Shown here: piece after piece, positions 37,321 through 48,589 of the stretch | Layout: each line of letters opens with the position of its first letter | How positions within the stretch are numbered: the stretch's first letter is position 1 | The notes under the pieces: model-generated | Told to the model about the DNA's origin: nothing | The model's database searches: none | The model's input: only the letters and a program-made list of their open reading frames with translations | Assembly: GCA_036345935.2 (NCBI GenBank) | Contig: JADWOT020001761.1 | Coordinates: 65,001 to 129,000 of the forward strand | Length of the DNA stretch: 64,000 nucleotides | Direction: 5' to 3' | Source of the DNA: Taenia hydatigena | Taxonomy: Eukaryota; Platyhelminthes; Cestoda; Cyclophyllidea; Taeniidae | Made by a program: the position numbers and the translations under genes

Positions 37321-38056
37321 TGTTTGTCAATGTATTCACGCCCTCATGAATTGACTGATCCTGCTAAGCTCAAAAATTTTGCAAGCAATCATCAGGGCGA
37401 CTTTAAGCTGCCTCGGTACATGAGTGCCTTCATTACAATTCGGTGTATACGTTGTTTTCATGGTAGCCACCCAGTGGACATTGTTTGCCCTACAGCGAAT
37501 GGGATGCCGAATTTGCCGTTATGTGGGGTTGGAACGGTGTGATGTTTTACACTATAGTCTCCTCCTCCATCACAGGTATCCGTCACTGTGACTAATGCAA
37601 CATTGTGGCAGAAGGCGTGGATGCAGCCAACGCCTCTCCTTGAGTTGGTTCACCTGGACAGTGAAGTGATCGTCTTAGCTATGTAAGCGTGTAATTCGCC
37701 CTATTCCCGCCTTATTTTTTATTGCCCTTAGGCATGTAGGAAATGGTTTCCACAGCCCGATCGGATTCATTTTTGCTGTTACGTAGCATGCACACGTGAC
37801 GTGCGCTTCTCAGCACCAAATCAAGGCTAGCAGGAAGGTTGTTTACAATGTTAACAGCAAAACTGATAAAGACTAATTGTCTTTTGTGTTTAGGAGTTGG
37901 GTTTGGCCCGTTGGTTAAACCAACCTGAATGTAGTAAAAATTATTTTCTCGGCAACACAACCGTAAACGTGTGTACTGTGGTGAATTTTCCCATTAAATG
38001 GGCAGACTCTTTTCGTGAACGCATGGTGCGGTGCTCCTGTTACTGTTCTTCTAGGT
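37321..38056 (+). CDS. Cluster of coding-like exons, unknown protein
   Basis: Three blocks read like protein. The first (37321 to about 37540) contains LPRYMSAFITIRCIRCFHG and ends phase 0 at GTGTGA or GTTGGA. The second (about 37577-37682) follows the acceptor TCCTCCTCCATCACAG, is phase 0 and ends at a stop or at AT|GTAAGC; the implied intron is only about 39-48 nt. The third (37895-38056) follows TTTGTGTTTAG, contains NYFLGNTTVNVCTVVNF and ends TCTAG|GTGTTG. The second-to-third junction does not keep phase with the strongest donor, so the model is incomplete or the gene is broken. No family is recognised. Confidence 0.4.
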
Positions 38057-38169
38057 GTTGCCATTGCCTTTCTCTAGTAAGGATTCACTAAAACTTAAGT
38101 AGAATTAGCTAAATTTTGTTTTGCTTGCAACCTCATCACCACAAAAGGCTTTTCGATCATGCATAAACA

Positions 38170-38400
38170 AATACATTAAAATTTTACTCCAAGAGGAAGT
38201 GCCAGGTCTAATTCTGTGATACATGGGCTCACGGCTACACAAATCTGTGGCTGGGCGTTACTTTGCTGACCCGATTTAAGCGTTTCAGAAGTTTGCAATT
38301 GCATTTGTTGTTGGATTTTTTGATTTGTTAAAAGGAATGCAAGCACAGGCGTTGAAGTGCATTCCAAAGAGAATGGCAGTACCAGTGTTCAGTCCTTTGT
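38170..38400 (-). CDS. Gln-rich coding-like frame, unknown
   Basis: A minus-strand frame of about 63 codons is rich in Gln, Ser and Thr and ends in TAA near 38176. Such composition occurs in activation regions, but nothing specific is recognised. The donor and acceptor are not settled. Confidence 0.22.
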
Positions 38401-39500
38401 TTAGGTCATTTGTTTTTTATTGACCCCACAGTTCTTGGTGGACACAAATTGCAGCATTTGAAAGGTCTTTGCTTCAATCTTGAGACCCTGCCTTTTCGCA
38501 ACGTTGTCTTCTGTAATGCCTCCATCTCTCTGCTAGAAAGTGTTGTATCGGGTCGTCAGAACTTTAAAACACCACTTTTGCAGTAGTAGTAGTTTTAGTG
38601 GCACCTCAAAACTGTGCAACCACGTGATTGTCTGCATCGCCAGCACTTGTTTCCTTTGTGAGTGATGCTGTTTTCCCGTCGGGTGAAACCATCTACAGGT
38701 CTGCTCAAGTCACTGTCAGGAGGATGGTGTTAGGAACACGAGTGGCGTGTGGACTAAACACAAGCACACCTGCGGTGGTGATTAAAAGGATATGAACTGC
38801 TACTAAATATTACCGGCTTAGCGTCAGCGTTTTTTGCAGAGAAGGCTTCTATGAGTTGGTGTAGTCGTAAGCCTCCTCCTCCTTCTCCGTCTGCAATCCG
38901 TCTGCGTCAGAAAGAGGTGGCGATAGCGGCGCCCTCGATGCTTGCACTTAGGTCGCCTATGCTCTTCGCATTTAGCACCTCGTTGCTGACTCAACCGCAT
39001 GAGCTGATGCATCGGTCGATGAATCGATAGGACCACCTGGTGTGCAGTCGCTGTATCTCTGTTATCATTTTGATAGTCTATCGATCCACGGATCGATCGA
39101 TAGTGCCGCAGGATGGGTTGAGCTGCAGAAAATTGCACGGATAAATAAGTGAACTCAAAGACACGAATCCATAAAAACGTGCTTTCGTTTATGACAAGGA
39201 TGCGGTTTGTTATTCTGATCCGTAGTAAGTTCTTGGACCCTCTCCTTCTCTCCCTCCTTTTTTGTCATTCTCAACTCATTATATTCCCTGTGCCTGAATC
39301 CTTCCTCATATCTAAGCTTTCGGGACAGCTATAGATTTCCAAAAAGATGGGAACGCATTTGCAGTGCCCATTTGGGACTCCAAGTGCCTTGGCAACAATT
39401 CTCTAGGCAATTGTACGGACCAGATTCCCCTCTCAACTTCACTTATTAACGTCACTTCTGTCCGTTGCTGGTGATTGGTTGCTCTTGCTACTACCACTTA
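38401..39500. other. Mostly unassigned; CpG-richer patch
   Basis: The patch 38820-39140 is richer in CpG than its surroundings and is open on both strands, so the strand cannot be chosen. A dyad of ATCGAT motifs lies at 39078-39103. The rest shows nothing recognisable. Confidence 0.35.
39078..39103. promoter_or_regulatory. ATCGAT-containing inverted repeat
   Basis: The arms CTATCGATC (39078-39086) and GATCGATAG (39095-39103) form a perfect dyad with an 8-bp spacer. A further ATCGATAG lies about 50 bp upstream. ATCGAT cores are bound by several animal factors (CUT/ONECUT and DREF types), so a regulatory role is possible but unproven. Confidence 0.3.
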
Positions 39501-39965
39501 AAGTAAAGCAGCTTTTTTATGCTTACCAGAGATTAAACTCATTAGAATTCTTGTTTTGCAGAAATTAACAAATAAAGGGTAGTTACTGGGTTTATCGCAT
39601 GGGAGCTTAATCATCCTACTCATAATTTGGCCTAATTGGAGAGGAATTTGGACCTCTTTTAAAAGGTCTGGTGTGCCAAACTGAGTCTGCATCACGCATC
39701 ACAACTGCCAATGTTCTCGTTACGGGCTCGCCACTTGGTTTTCTACTCGTTAGTTCACTCGTTCCGATTTGTTTGTTTGTGCCTCCTCTAAGTTGTTAGT
39801 TGAAGGACAAGTCTCGAGTACAGTGATTGGGCCAACAGATTGTTGATCACTTATTTGCTTCTGACGTCTGCAGCTCAATAAATGCCTTGGCGCAATTGCT
39901 CGACAGGTCTGATTTTGCTGTTTGACCTGTGCGATGTTAGATGGAGCAATTTCCCAGCTAACCAC
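39498..39965 (-). pseudogene. Coding-like minus-strand segment with shifting frames
   Basis: From 39965 one frame is open for 71 codons (contains RRQKQISDQQSVGPITVLE). Near 39760 an overlapping frame contains ELTSRKPSGEPVTRTLAVV and runs to a stop near 39622. A third frame (39695-39498) also looks plausible. The first two could be one Ser/Thr/Gln-rich protein joined by a frameshift. No family is recognised. Confidence 0.28.
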
Positions 39966-39999
39966 TCCAGGTTTTTTAATAAAATGCGCCTAATAGATG

Positions 40000-41276
40000 T
40001 ATTCAATTCCAGCCTAGATCATGTTCTCCAAAGCCAAACGCTACAAGATCACTTGTTGACTCACACTATCACTGACGGGACGCCCCAATGCTTTTTAAGC
40101 TATATGGAGGCACACTGACATGAAATGCTGATCGTCTATCGGCAATGGCTGGCGAACCCATGAAGTGAACCACAAGCTCCAAACATTGTTATTTGCTTTG
40201 GATAGAGGTCTTGCAGATTCGACGATATGCCATGTAATACAAAGGCCGAGTTTGTTCTCCATGCTGACTAAAGGGAATAGATAGGCATGGAATAATTAGT
40301 CATTTGGCTTCTAAGATTTTTATTTTTTTGGATGAGAATCATTGGCATACAACCACGGAGTGGCAACAGCTTTTTCAATGCCCGGAAAAAATGTCGGGGT
40401 AAGTCATGATTATGAGGACAGGGAATGCAGTGCCGACGTACTGAAGAGGTGGTGGAAAGGTCTACTGATATGCCACAGGACCGAATTCTCTCACAATAAA
40501 CGCAGATGAGGGTTGTAACAATTTACGAATTTGAATAAAATGAGTTACATGAACAACTAACGCACTACATGCACACCTCAATGTAGTTGAAGACTACTTT
40601 AAGTTACAAATGTCAGCACTGATCCACAAACGCCATTTGTAATGATAGAGGACAGGGAATTAGTAAATGGGCTTTAACCATCCTTCCTCCTCTTAAATCT
40701 TTAAGAGACATACCGTTAGTCGTACAAATCGGTGAGCATTTCTTCTTCGCTTGCTTGGCTTGGAAACCATTCCGCTGAGTGGCAGACTGCGGGCAAATTA
40801 GAGTGGAGCCAAAATTACATCGCTCAATTGAATGGGTCCACTGTTTAGTAGACCCCACAGGCACACACAATTTGGCATTTTAATATCTGTTTTTTAACGA
40901 AAATCAAAATCTTATAGTTTTTTGTGGCTTACCCCTTAGTAAAGCTAAGCCACGAAAAGCATTTTTTCATTGTACGGACCGCATCCTGTGTTCATCAAGA
41001 ATTAATTGAGCATTCTATAATTTACTTCTTGAAAGCATTGGCTAAGCCTTTTGGACGCAGTCAATGCCAGTGACCACATGAACAGGTAGTTTGATCCTCG
41101 ATTGAAAGGTTTTCTGACACACTCTTGCATCTGCCTCCACATAATGCATAGTGAAAAAGCGCATATCGGCGTTACAAGCTTTGCAGTCTCTTCTTGTCTA
41201 TCCCTCTACCATCATCAGTGTAAAGTTCAAATTGGTAATACAAGTGGTTCCGCTTCTATTAAACAATTGGCGAAGT
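40000..41276. other. Unassigned sequence
   Basis: Only short frames without splice support are present. No repeat partner was seen. Confidence 0.35.
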
Positions 41277-41537
41277 TCACAATAAACTCAGCTTAATCGC
41301 TTGAAAAAGCTTATCTTGCATGGTTTGGCTTGACGTTCCGTCTTTAGAGTAAGTGGCAGACGTTTCGGTTGTTGTTGTGGCGCAAACTTCTACTACTTCA
41401 TATTCTTGTCCCAGCAATGCGATGATACGTGGTCTGAAGATGGTCGACATTGAAAGAAGAATTGGCAGATTTTGCAATTTCTTCGCTCTCGCCGTGAAAG
41501 GGAATGGAAAGAGCAACAGATTGGTGTGCAAGAGCAT
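41277..41537 (-). CDS. Coding-like frame, unknown
   Basis: This 86-codon minus-strand frame contains RPRIIALLGQEYEVVEV followed by a Thr-rich stretch, and it ends in TAA. A shorter + strand frame overlaps it. The minus-strand composition looks better, but no homology or splice site settles it. Confidence 0.28.
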   Translation of the reverse strand: MLLHTNLLLFPFPFTARAKKLQNLPILLSMSTIFRPRIIALLGQEYEVVEVCATTTTETSATYSKDGTSSQTMQDKLFQAIKLSLL

Positions 41538-41819
41538 AACACAATAAACTCATATTTAATCACTTTCTTAAATAAGCGCAATCAAGTCACGACTAACAGA
41601 ATCAGAATAGTGTTTTCTGCTGCGATTGCCTGTGACAGTTCGTGTGGTAAATGTTTCCATTGTAAGCCTATTTGCATTGTAAAGCGTCTGTGATGTCAAT
41701 GGACATTGAGAGACCACAGTCACATCACTGCGGTCTACTTTATCCCCCTAAATCTCGCTTTGATCGGGACTACTATTCTGCAATTTGTTGTCTCACTCAA
41801 TTTTTCTCTCATTTCCTAG

Positions 41820-42183
41820 AGAAAATGTAACAAATGTAGGCAGGTTGATATGTTGGAGCCCATTTTGAAAGAAAATCGTGGATAACATCTGAGTATCACT
41901 GTGCTATGTTATACCCCGTTTTGTACAGCTTCAGTTTTGGTTGCTTCTCTCTACTTTGTTGTCTCTCGTAATTGTTTTTTAAATGTTTTTAAGAAAAATT
42001 GTAACAAATTGGATCTGGTCGACACAATTCACATTGCATTCCGTGCCGCTTCCTTTCGCAGTGGGCAAATATGGTAGTCCTTTGTTAGATAGATATTTCT
42101 GCAATGCTTCGACTAATATAATGGGCTTCCAAACTCCGTTTGTTGGGATTCGGTGTGCCTTAGAGTTAGTTTGTGCCTGTTAA
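41820..42183 (+). pseudogene. Duplicated exon-like blocks, unknown
   Basis: After an acceptor TTTCCTAG, a 21-codon frame starts RKCNKCRQ, with a CxxC pair, and stops near 41885. About 160 bp later the same local sequence recurs in diverged form (TTTGTTGTCTC... then AAATTGTAACAAATT). There a frame of 66 codons runs to 42183 and contains AVGKYGSPLLDRYFCNA. This looks like a small local duplication of an exon boundary. The function is unknown. Confidence 0.28.
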
Positions 42184-42659
42184 AATTTGCTAGTTGGTGC
42201 GGTACTTATTAAAGTGCTTGTGTGAAGGTCAACGTCAGTTAACGGCAGTTTAGTCGAAGGTAGAATTCTCTGTCACTGTCATTGTCAAATCCAACGAATC
42301 AGATCGCTGTGGCTAGGGTATGAGTAAGTCGTGGAACAGTTGGGACCGGTACTCGGAGTCGACAACATCTAATCGTGACTAAGAGCTGAGAATTGTTTCA
42401 TGGTTGATGCACAAAACTGTGTGGTTGAAGGTCTATAGTGACAGCTTGACTTGGTCGTCTACCTCCTCCTTTCCAAGGATGGTCGGCTAATCTTCACATC
42501 GAATCCCCTTCGGCATTGTTATCTAATCCGAAGTGCCAATGAAAAAGCGTAGTCTTAGCCAGGATGTGGCTGATTTTGCATAAGGTTGACGCGTCCGCAG
42601 CATCTTTGATTTCATCTTAGCATAGGGATGAGGCACTACGGCTCTCAAGTTGCGAGTTA

Positions 42660-45600
42660 AACAGCGGTCGAACAACAGGTTCGCCACCTTCATTTACTAC
42701 TGCTTGCACTGCATCCTGTCGTTTGCAGCTCTCACGCAAGCAAGATGGACAAATTGCCTCTACTTGACATGAAAGTTTACACCAGTTTTACGTGTTGCAT
42801 TGCTCAACCTGCGTCTCTTTAGCCTCTGCGCCTTGTAGCCATTATCGGTGCTATTTTCTTCCCACCACGAATGGTTCACTTTAATATGAAAGAAGGCAGA
42901 AAGTAAGAAAGCCACAGGAGGAAAAGCGAGACCAAATGTAATGAAGTGAGTCGGTGGGTGGTAAAGTGTTGGAGACATGTAGAGTTTAAAGTAAATGGAC
43001 AACCAACTGGCCATATAACGAAAGACCAAAGGAGATCTTACTAGGCGCAGGATAGAATCGCTTGAAGGAAATAATGGGAAGAGTGAGCCCTTGCACCCAT
43101 AAACACTTAAGTCTATTCGCACATGCACCTTCCTACCTGATTCCTCGCAATACCAATTAAGGTGACCCTCCTAAAAGACGAAAATTGAAATGGACAATAA
43201 TACACATGCTGACTTCGGTAGACAAACGGACAGGTAGGCGCAGTCACATAGTGAATAGGGCACAGATGGACCAAAGATGTAGAGGGACTCTCTACGAGGT
43301 GGATGTATGGAGTGGGCAATGAGAAAGGCAGGCAGGAGTTCGGCCAGCCCATGAATTACGAAGCATTAGCAACGCGCCTACCTTTACTCTCGAGGTGGTA
43401 AGTGGAGAAAGGAAGGGAGGATTAAGAAATGGAATTAAGACGAAGTGATGTAGAGCAAGCTAAAGTAGTCAAATGAAACATGAATCGGAGAATTGTCGGC
43501 AATACAAGCTAGGTACGCGAAGACAAGGTTTAGTTTTAGGCACGGGGTGGTTTGGACAGATCTAGTTTGGCCAGTGCTAATCTAATTTGGTCATGCTCCT
43601 TTGTTTGATTTAATCATGTCGCTATTAAAAGAGAGGCGTTGACAGAGGAAGAGGTAGAAGGAGCAGAAGGATAGGGTAGGAAAATAATGTTAGATTCGAA
43701 GGAGATGAGGGTAGGAGAAGCGCAAGGAAGGCAGAGGTGCCAGATGTTCTCGTGTCACTAAAGTGAAAAACAAAGTTAAAATATCTCAGTGTAGATGCGT
43801 TGAAGATTTGGATGAATGGAGCACACACAGTGGAATGTAATGCAAAATGCAATACTTTTAAGCATATTGAGCGCAGCAGGAGACGGAGACATTTAACAGC
43901 GGTTTGCTAGAGTTTGGCATGAGAATGGGGGAGTAGATAGGAGGTCTCCTCTTCATTTAGTTTACAGACTTCATCAAACCGGGTTCTTAAATGTGCAACT
44001 TGATATTTACTATCTATGAGAGAGAAAGAGAGAGCCTCAATTGACATGGCATGGGGATGCGTCGAGTCGATTGGACAGGCCGAAGTAGAGTGTTGGGGTT
44101 GACTTAGAGCGGTAACGAATAAGGCGCCTTACTCGAGCTTGTCATAATCTAGCCCAGAATGCTAATCTAGTTTAATCTGATTCAGTTCAAATTAGCCAGA
44201 CCTAGTCAAGCCTAGACTTGCGTACCGTGCTACAGTGCTTTTGCGGTGGGACATGAATATTAGGCAAATCGTTTTACATCAGCTGGTCTCCACATGCTGC
44301 TGCCTACTTGGGATTTCGAGACGTGAATAGTAAGTGCAGCACAGCAAGCGTAGTGCAGGGTTTAATTTTGATCAAAGGAATCGGCGATTCACCCCAAAGA
44401 ATGCTCTTAAGTTAGCAAAGAGAATTTTCTGATGCTTACCCTAATTCCATGCCTAGACCAATTGCTATTTCGCACCGTGAATGGCAATAATGGACCATTC
44501 GCTATAGATGGGAGCATGGTAATAAGGATTTTAAGCTTAGTGAGACAAAGGGATGATTATGACTGAGGCGAAGAAGTAAGAATTCGTGAATATGGAGCTG
44601 CGATGCAGTGTTCTTCATTTATGCCCTGCATTCTCCCATCATTTTCGGTAATGACTCATTTTCCCACTCATCTAGCCATGCAACTGAAATGGATGTAAAG
44701 AAATCGTCCGAGTGAAAAAAACTTGATTTCTTTTCGGATAGCGCACTAGGAGAGGCTAATCATAGTTTGACTTTCCCATGTGATGTACACTAGATAGCAG
44801 ATGTGATAACGAGGAAAGCTGCTGATACTCTAATCTGAGCAACTCTCGATCAAAGCAGCTAAAAGGGAACGTACCTCTGGACCCGTAGTGTCCCAGCTTT
44901 CCTTACCATATTGAGAAAACCTAAGAAATACTTAGAAAGCGATGCATTTAGGCTAATTTGGCATCGTTTCACCTCTGTAACGCCTTATGCACACAGTGAT
45001 CTAAGCAATTAGTCAAAACATTTCCGATGGCGGTTGAATGTGGTGAACAACTCTTTCGCAATTGAATCCTTTTCTCGCCTTGTATTGACGGCTTCTAGCT
45101 ACAACCCTATAGCTTTTAAATACCTCAAAAGGCTAAGAGTTTGTGCCTATTTTCTGGATAAGAGTACGATAGCAATTCGTGTGAAGCAACCTTACTGTGC
45201 ATTAGTGATTGGAGTATTGGGAATAAACAACGAATTTTATTTGTTGCCAGTATGTGCAAAAAAATGATAAAAAAACATTAAATGTAAAATATCCTTACCC
45301 GAGTTGTGTGTAAATTAACGCCAGAAGCAGAACTCGGATTTCGATTTTTCGCAAAAGAACTCCAGATTAGCAAGTTGCGCTCCATTCAGACGCGATGCAT
45401 TCCAGTGAAATTCATGCCGCGCAAGCTCATTTTACCAAGAGATTCTCAGTAAGTAGGATAATTCTTTGAATAATACGGCCCTCTTCTGCCATAATTATTA
45501 CCTTTTAGTGGAGCAATCGATCCAAGTTAACAACGAGGCGGAAAGCAGTTACCGCTGATGGCCTTGAAATCTATGTGCTAGTTAATTAACTTAAAGGCTT

Positions 45601-45835
45601 GTTACACTTAAAAGAATATGCGCTTGGCATGTGTTTTAAGATTATAAACATTATTGCATTTATTTTTGGTCTCAAACGATACGTGATGTATTGCATTTAA
45701 GATAGAGGACCGAATTGTTAAGTTTTGTGGGCATTATTGAAATAAAATCCAGCAACATGTTTTCACCTTCACTTTACTCTATTTTGTTGCTAAAAGTGCA
45801 ATAGCAACGGCCCCTGCCCATTCTTCCCAAATATC
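42660..45835 (-). repeat. R2 copy Q
   Basis: Its reverse complement aligns collinearly with 6370-10450. Its far end (42660-43100) also aligns with 47555-48060. Copy Q lacks the 400-bp segment that copy P carries at 8180-8590. Minus-strand frames such as 43128-42760 are hydrophobic and might be relics of a membrane protein, but the other copies do not keep them intact. Confidence 0.8.
44017..44035. repeat. (GA)n microsatellite
   Basis: An imperfect GA run lies inside R2 copy Q. Confidence 0.6.
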
Positions 45836-46069
45836 ACCTCTTCTCCGAATCTAGAAATGGGTCTTTTTAGCTCCGATGCAGGTATAGCTTACACGAATCA
45901 TCGCTTGACAATGTTATTTTGTATACTAGACACAACTCTGCACGAATCTGTACGTGTGAGTTGATATGGAAAGTAAAAGCAATCTTGGTATCATCCTACA
46001 AAAGCATTTGTAAGTGTGGCTATTAGCGGTTATTAATGAGGCAAGCTCTTGCACTTTCCGCTGGCACAC

Positions 46070-46250
46070 TGATACACTTTTTGGTTGGGCTGCCGGTTTC
46101 GGTCGGGGTTACGGAGGTGGCCGCATTGCTCTAGCCACGTGGGCTGGCCGCCACGCCATGCCAGCAGCTCATTTTACTCTGTCAGTTAAATATATGTATT
46201 CTGCCCTAGGTATTTTGCATTCTTTCGCCCTCAAGGGAGCCTCGGGCCGC
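46070..46250 (+). repeat. R4 fragment
   Basis: It shares the GCCGGTTTCGGTC block, the GAGGTGGCC block and the CCATGTC/CCATGCC...GCAGCTC block with both R4 units at 51005 and 51850. Divergence is higher than between those two units. Confidence 0.6.
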
Positions 46251-46786
46251 TGCAGCTGTTGTAAACGGTTCTTCTTTTTATTCTCCTTCCCTCTGCTACC
46301 CTTGCTACAAAAAAGTTGGATATTTCCTGACAGGGCTAAAGTAACCACGACTGGAAAGCCTCAAGGTCGATAGAACTATCACGCGCGTCCACGATCAGAC
46401 GAAATTTGTCCTATCGATCCTCGCCTACAAAAAACGTTTAAAAAACACGAGTATTACGCAGTGCCCTTTTCGTTGAGCGTTGCTGGTTCCATTTAATTAT
46501 GCTGCAATTGCACAGGGCTTCATCCTCGTAACCAACCTAAACCTCGAGTAGCTCCAATTCAAAACTGAACTGCTTGCATTCTTAATGATGCTGTCTTTGT
46601 TGTTGATTCGAGTACCGATTGATAAACTTAGAGAAAGTCTAGTCGCTTGTTTTGATAATAATGCCTTCGAAGTACCATTTGCAATTTAATCTCATGCCAA
46701 TTATTTTAAACTGATTGCGGAATCTGCTTCAACTCGTTAAAATATTTTTATATCTGCGGAGGCGAAATGAATCGTGATAAGCAATC

Positions 46787-47119
46787 TTGCTCCTGGTAAA
46801 GCTATACGGTAAGTTGGCCATTCTGATCTGGAAATTGATCGTTAATTTAACAATAGCGTGCTTCGCAGATCAAAGTCACATTCGAGGTGAAATCTCAACT
46901 ACCTCGGCTTGCATTTGCTCAAATCGCGTCTGCTTAATGTGCTCAAGACACATACAGCTTGCCAATGGGAAACAATCAGGCAACCTTTTCAAGACTACAC
47001 TTGCTGCATCCACCTACACCACAGGCATAAATGACTCTAACAACGTGGATTTGTCACGTCTTGGACACTGCGTTGGTCACAGCAGAGACAGTAGTAAAGG
47101 CCTTGACAAACAAAAGTAG
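46787..47119 (+). CDS. Coding-like frame, unknown
   Basis: A frame of 110 codons opens with a hydrophobic stretch that could be a signal or anchor segment, followed by a Cys-containing part. The only upstream start is TTG and no splice sites were fixed, so it is weakly supported. Confidence 0.2.
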   Translation: MLLVKLYGKLAILIWKLIVNLTIACFADQSHIRGEISTTSACICSNRVCLMCSRHIQLANGKQSGNLFKTTLAASTYTTGINDSNNVDLSRLGHCVGHSRDSSKGLDKQK

Positions 47120-47512
47120 CGATATCCCGCCTTAAAAGGTGGTGTTCATCAAAGCGTTTGAAGTGTAAAACAACAAAACACTCAACGAAATTGAAACCTT
47201 TTCCCATCTAAGCGAGGGATGAAGCAATAGCTAGGATCATTTTAACGTTTGATTTCTTTGGTAACCTCCCACAAATCACATAATAAAAGCTTCACATAAG
47301 GACGATTCTGTCTGCTCTAAATTGCACACCAGCTGTGACACCAAGTACAGCCAAAATTTTGTAGCGATTTTCTTCGCTAACGACTTGAGTCCTTCGACCT
47401 ATAACCATGACAGTCATACAGCATAGTGGAATCGCAATGCCGCCAGATAATATTCCAAAACAGAATCATTCACCGTCGAGGTGGCGCACAGATAAATCAA
47501 GCGAAATGAAAC

Positions 47513-47531
47513 TGGGGGGGGAAAGGGGGGC
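47513..47531 (+). other. G-rich tract
   Basis: Eight G, then AAA, then six G lie just outside the end of R2 copy S. This is too few separate tracts for a clear intramolecular quadruplex unless the long runs split. Confidence 0.4.
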
Positions 47532-47554
47532 GCTGCATATCCTCGATTGCGACT

Positions 47555-48060
47555 TTAACCATCGTTGAAAGGCAGGTTCGCCATCTTCATGCACTGCCGC
47601 TTGAACGGCAATGCCCTATTTGGCGGATTTGCTTGTTCCATACCTGCACAGGTAACGAAGAATCCTGCTGACAAAAAGGACATATCGCATCCATCTGTCG
47701 TGAGAGTTTTTGCTAGCTTTATGTGCCACGTTACCAAGTTTGTCCCTCTTTGGCGTTTGCTGACCCACAGTCGTCCGCTGTGATGGATGCCTTTGGGACG
47801 TTGTTATACTTCTCTCTTCTTGCCACGCAGTTCTCACTTCATTATAAACAAAGAAATGAAGTAGAGGAGTCACAGAGAGAATGAAGCGACCAACCGTGTT
47901 GAACGAACAACCGAATAAGATCTCACTTTGCCTAGGAGGGGTCTGTTGACTAGAAGGTCTAAACTTGAAGCAGCAAATGAGATGAATGTGCCTTTGCATC
48001 CATACACCCTCATGCATCCTTGCTATCAGGTGGTGTCTGAAATGTCCCACCATCAAGTAG
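47555..48060 (-). repeat. R2 copy S (partial), with a 146-codon open frame
   Basis: This aligns with the end of R2 copy Q (42660-43100) and with 10210-10400 of copy P. The AGGTTCGCCATCTTCAT block and the AAGTGAGAACTGCGTGG block match their Q counterparts. A minus-strand frame (48056-47616) is open for 146 codons with a central hydrophobic segment, but frames in P and Q differ. Its coding status is doubtful and no family is recognised. Confidence 0.6.
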
Positions 48061-48589
48061 GCGGCGAATAGTTAACATTGATTTGCACTTCTCTGTCTTA
48101 CTTTCGCTGAATTACTACAACAATAACAGACACCCTCGCCTCTTTGTTCCTTCGCCCATCGTGAGAGTGCGCCACACGGTGGAGTCACTCGATTCAAAGA
48201 ACAAAGACGTTGGGGTGGGCTTGGAGTGAACTACATAATCCATTTCTTGAAGTGCCTTATCACGCTCATTCGCCCTTTACAAATACCTCCTCCACTATAT
48301 CAACAGTTTATGCATCGATAGTTGTGAGAACAAAACACATGCAAGGGCCCCTTCCAAATGATCTACGCCTTTAAGTAATCATAATGACAGTTGCAAACCT
48401 TCCTCAGCGAGGACAAGACGCAGCTGTGGAGAAGGGTTTTGCTTAAGCTAACTCCATTTTGACTTTTCACTTACTTCTAGTCCATCTTACGTGTCACGAT
48501 AGGATTGCCTACTTGGTGCTCCCTTCCAACACCGTTGGCAACTGGGGCTTGGAGAAACGGAAGTCACTGACATCTTTCGTCAGACTGAT

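Noticed and set aside
38824..39138. 104-codon Arg-rich minus-strand frame
   Set aside because: The + strand of the same patch is equally open. A CpG-rich patch without stops explains both.
42760..43128. GPCR-like hydrophobic frame in R2
   Set aside because: The aligned copies P and S do not keep the frame, and no receptor motif is visible.
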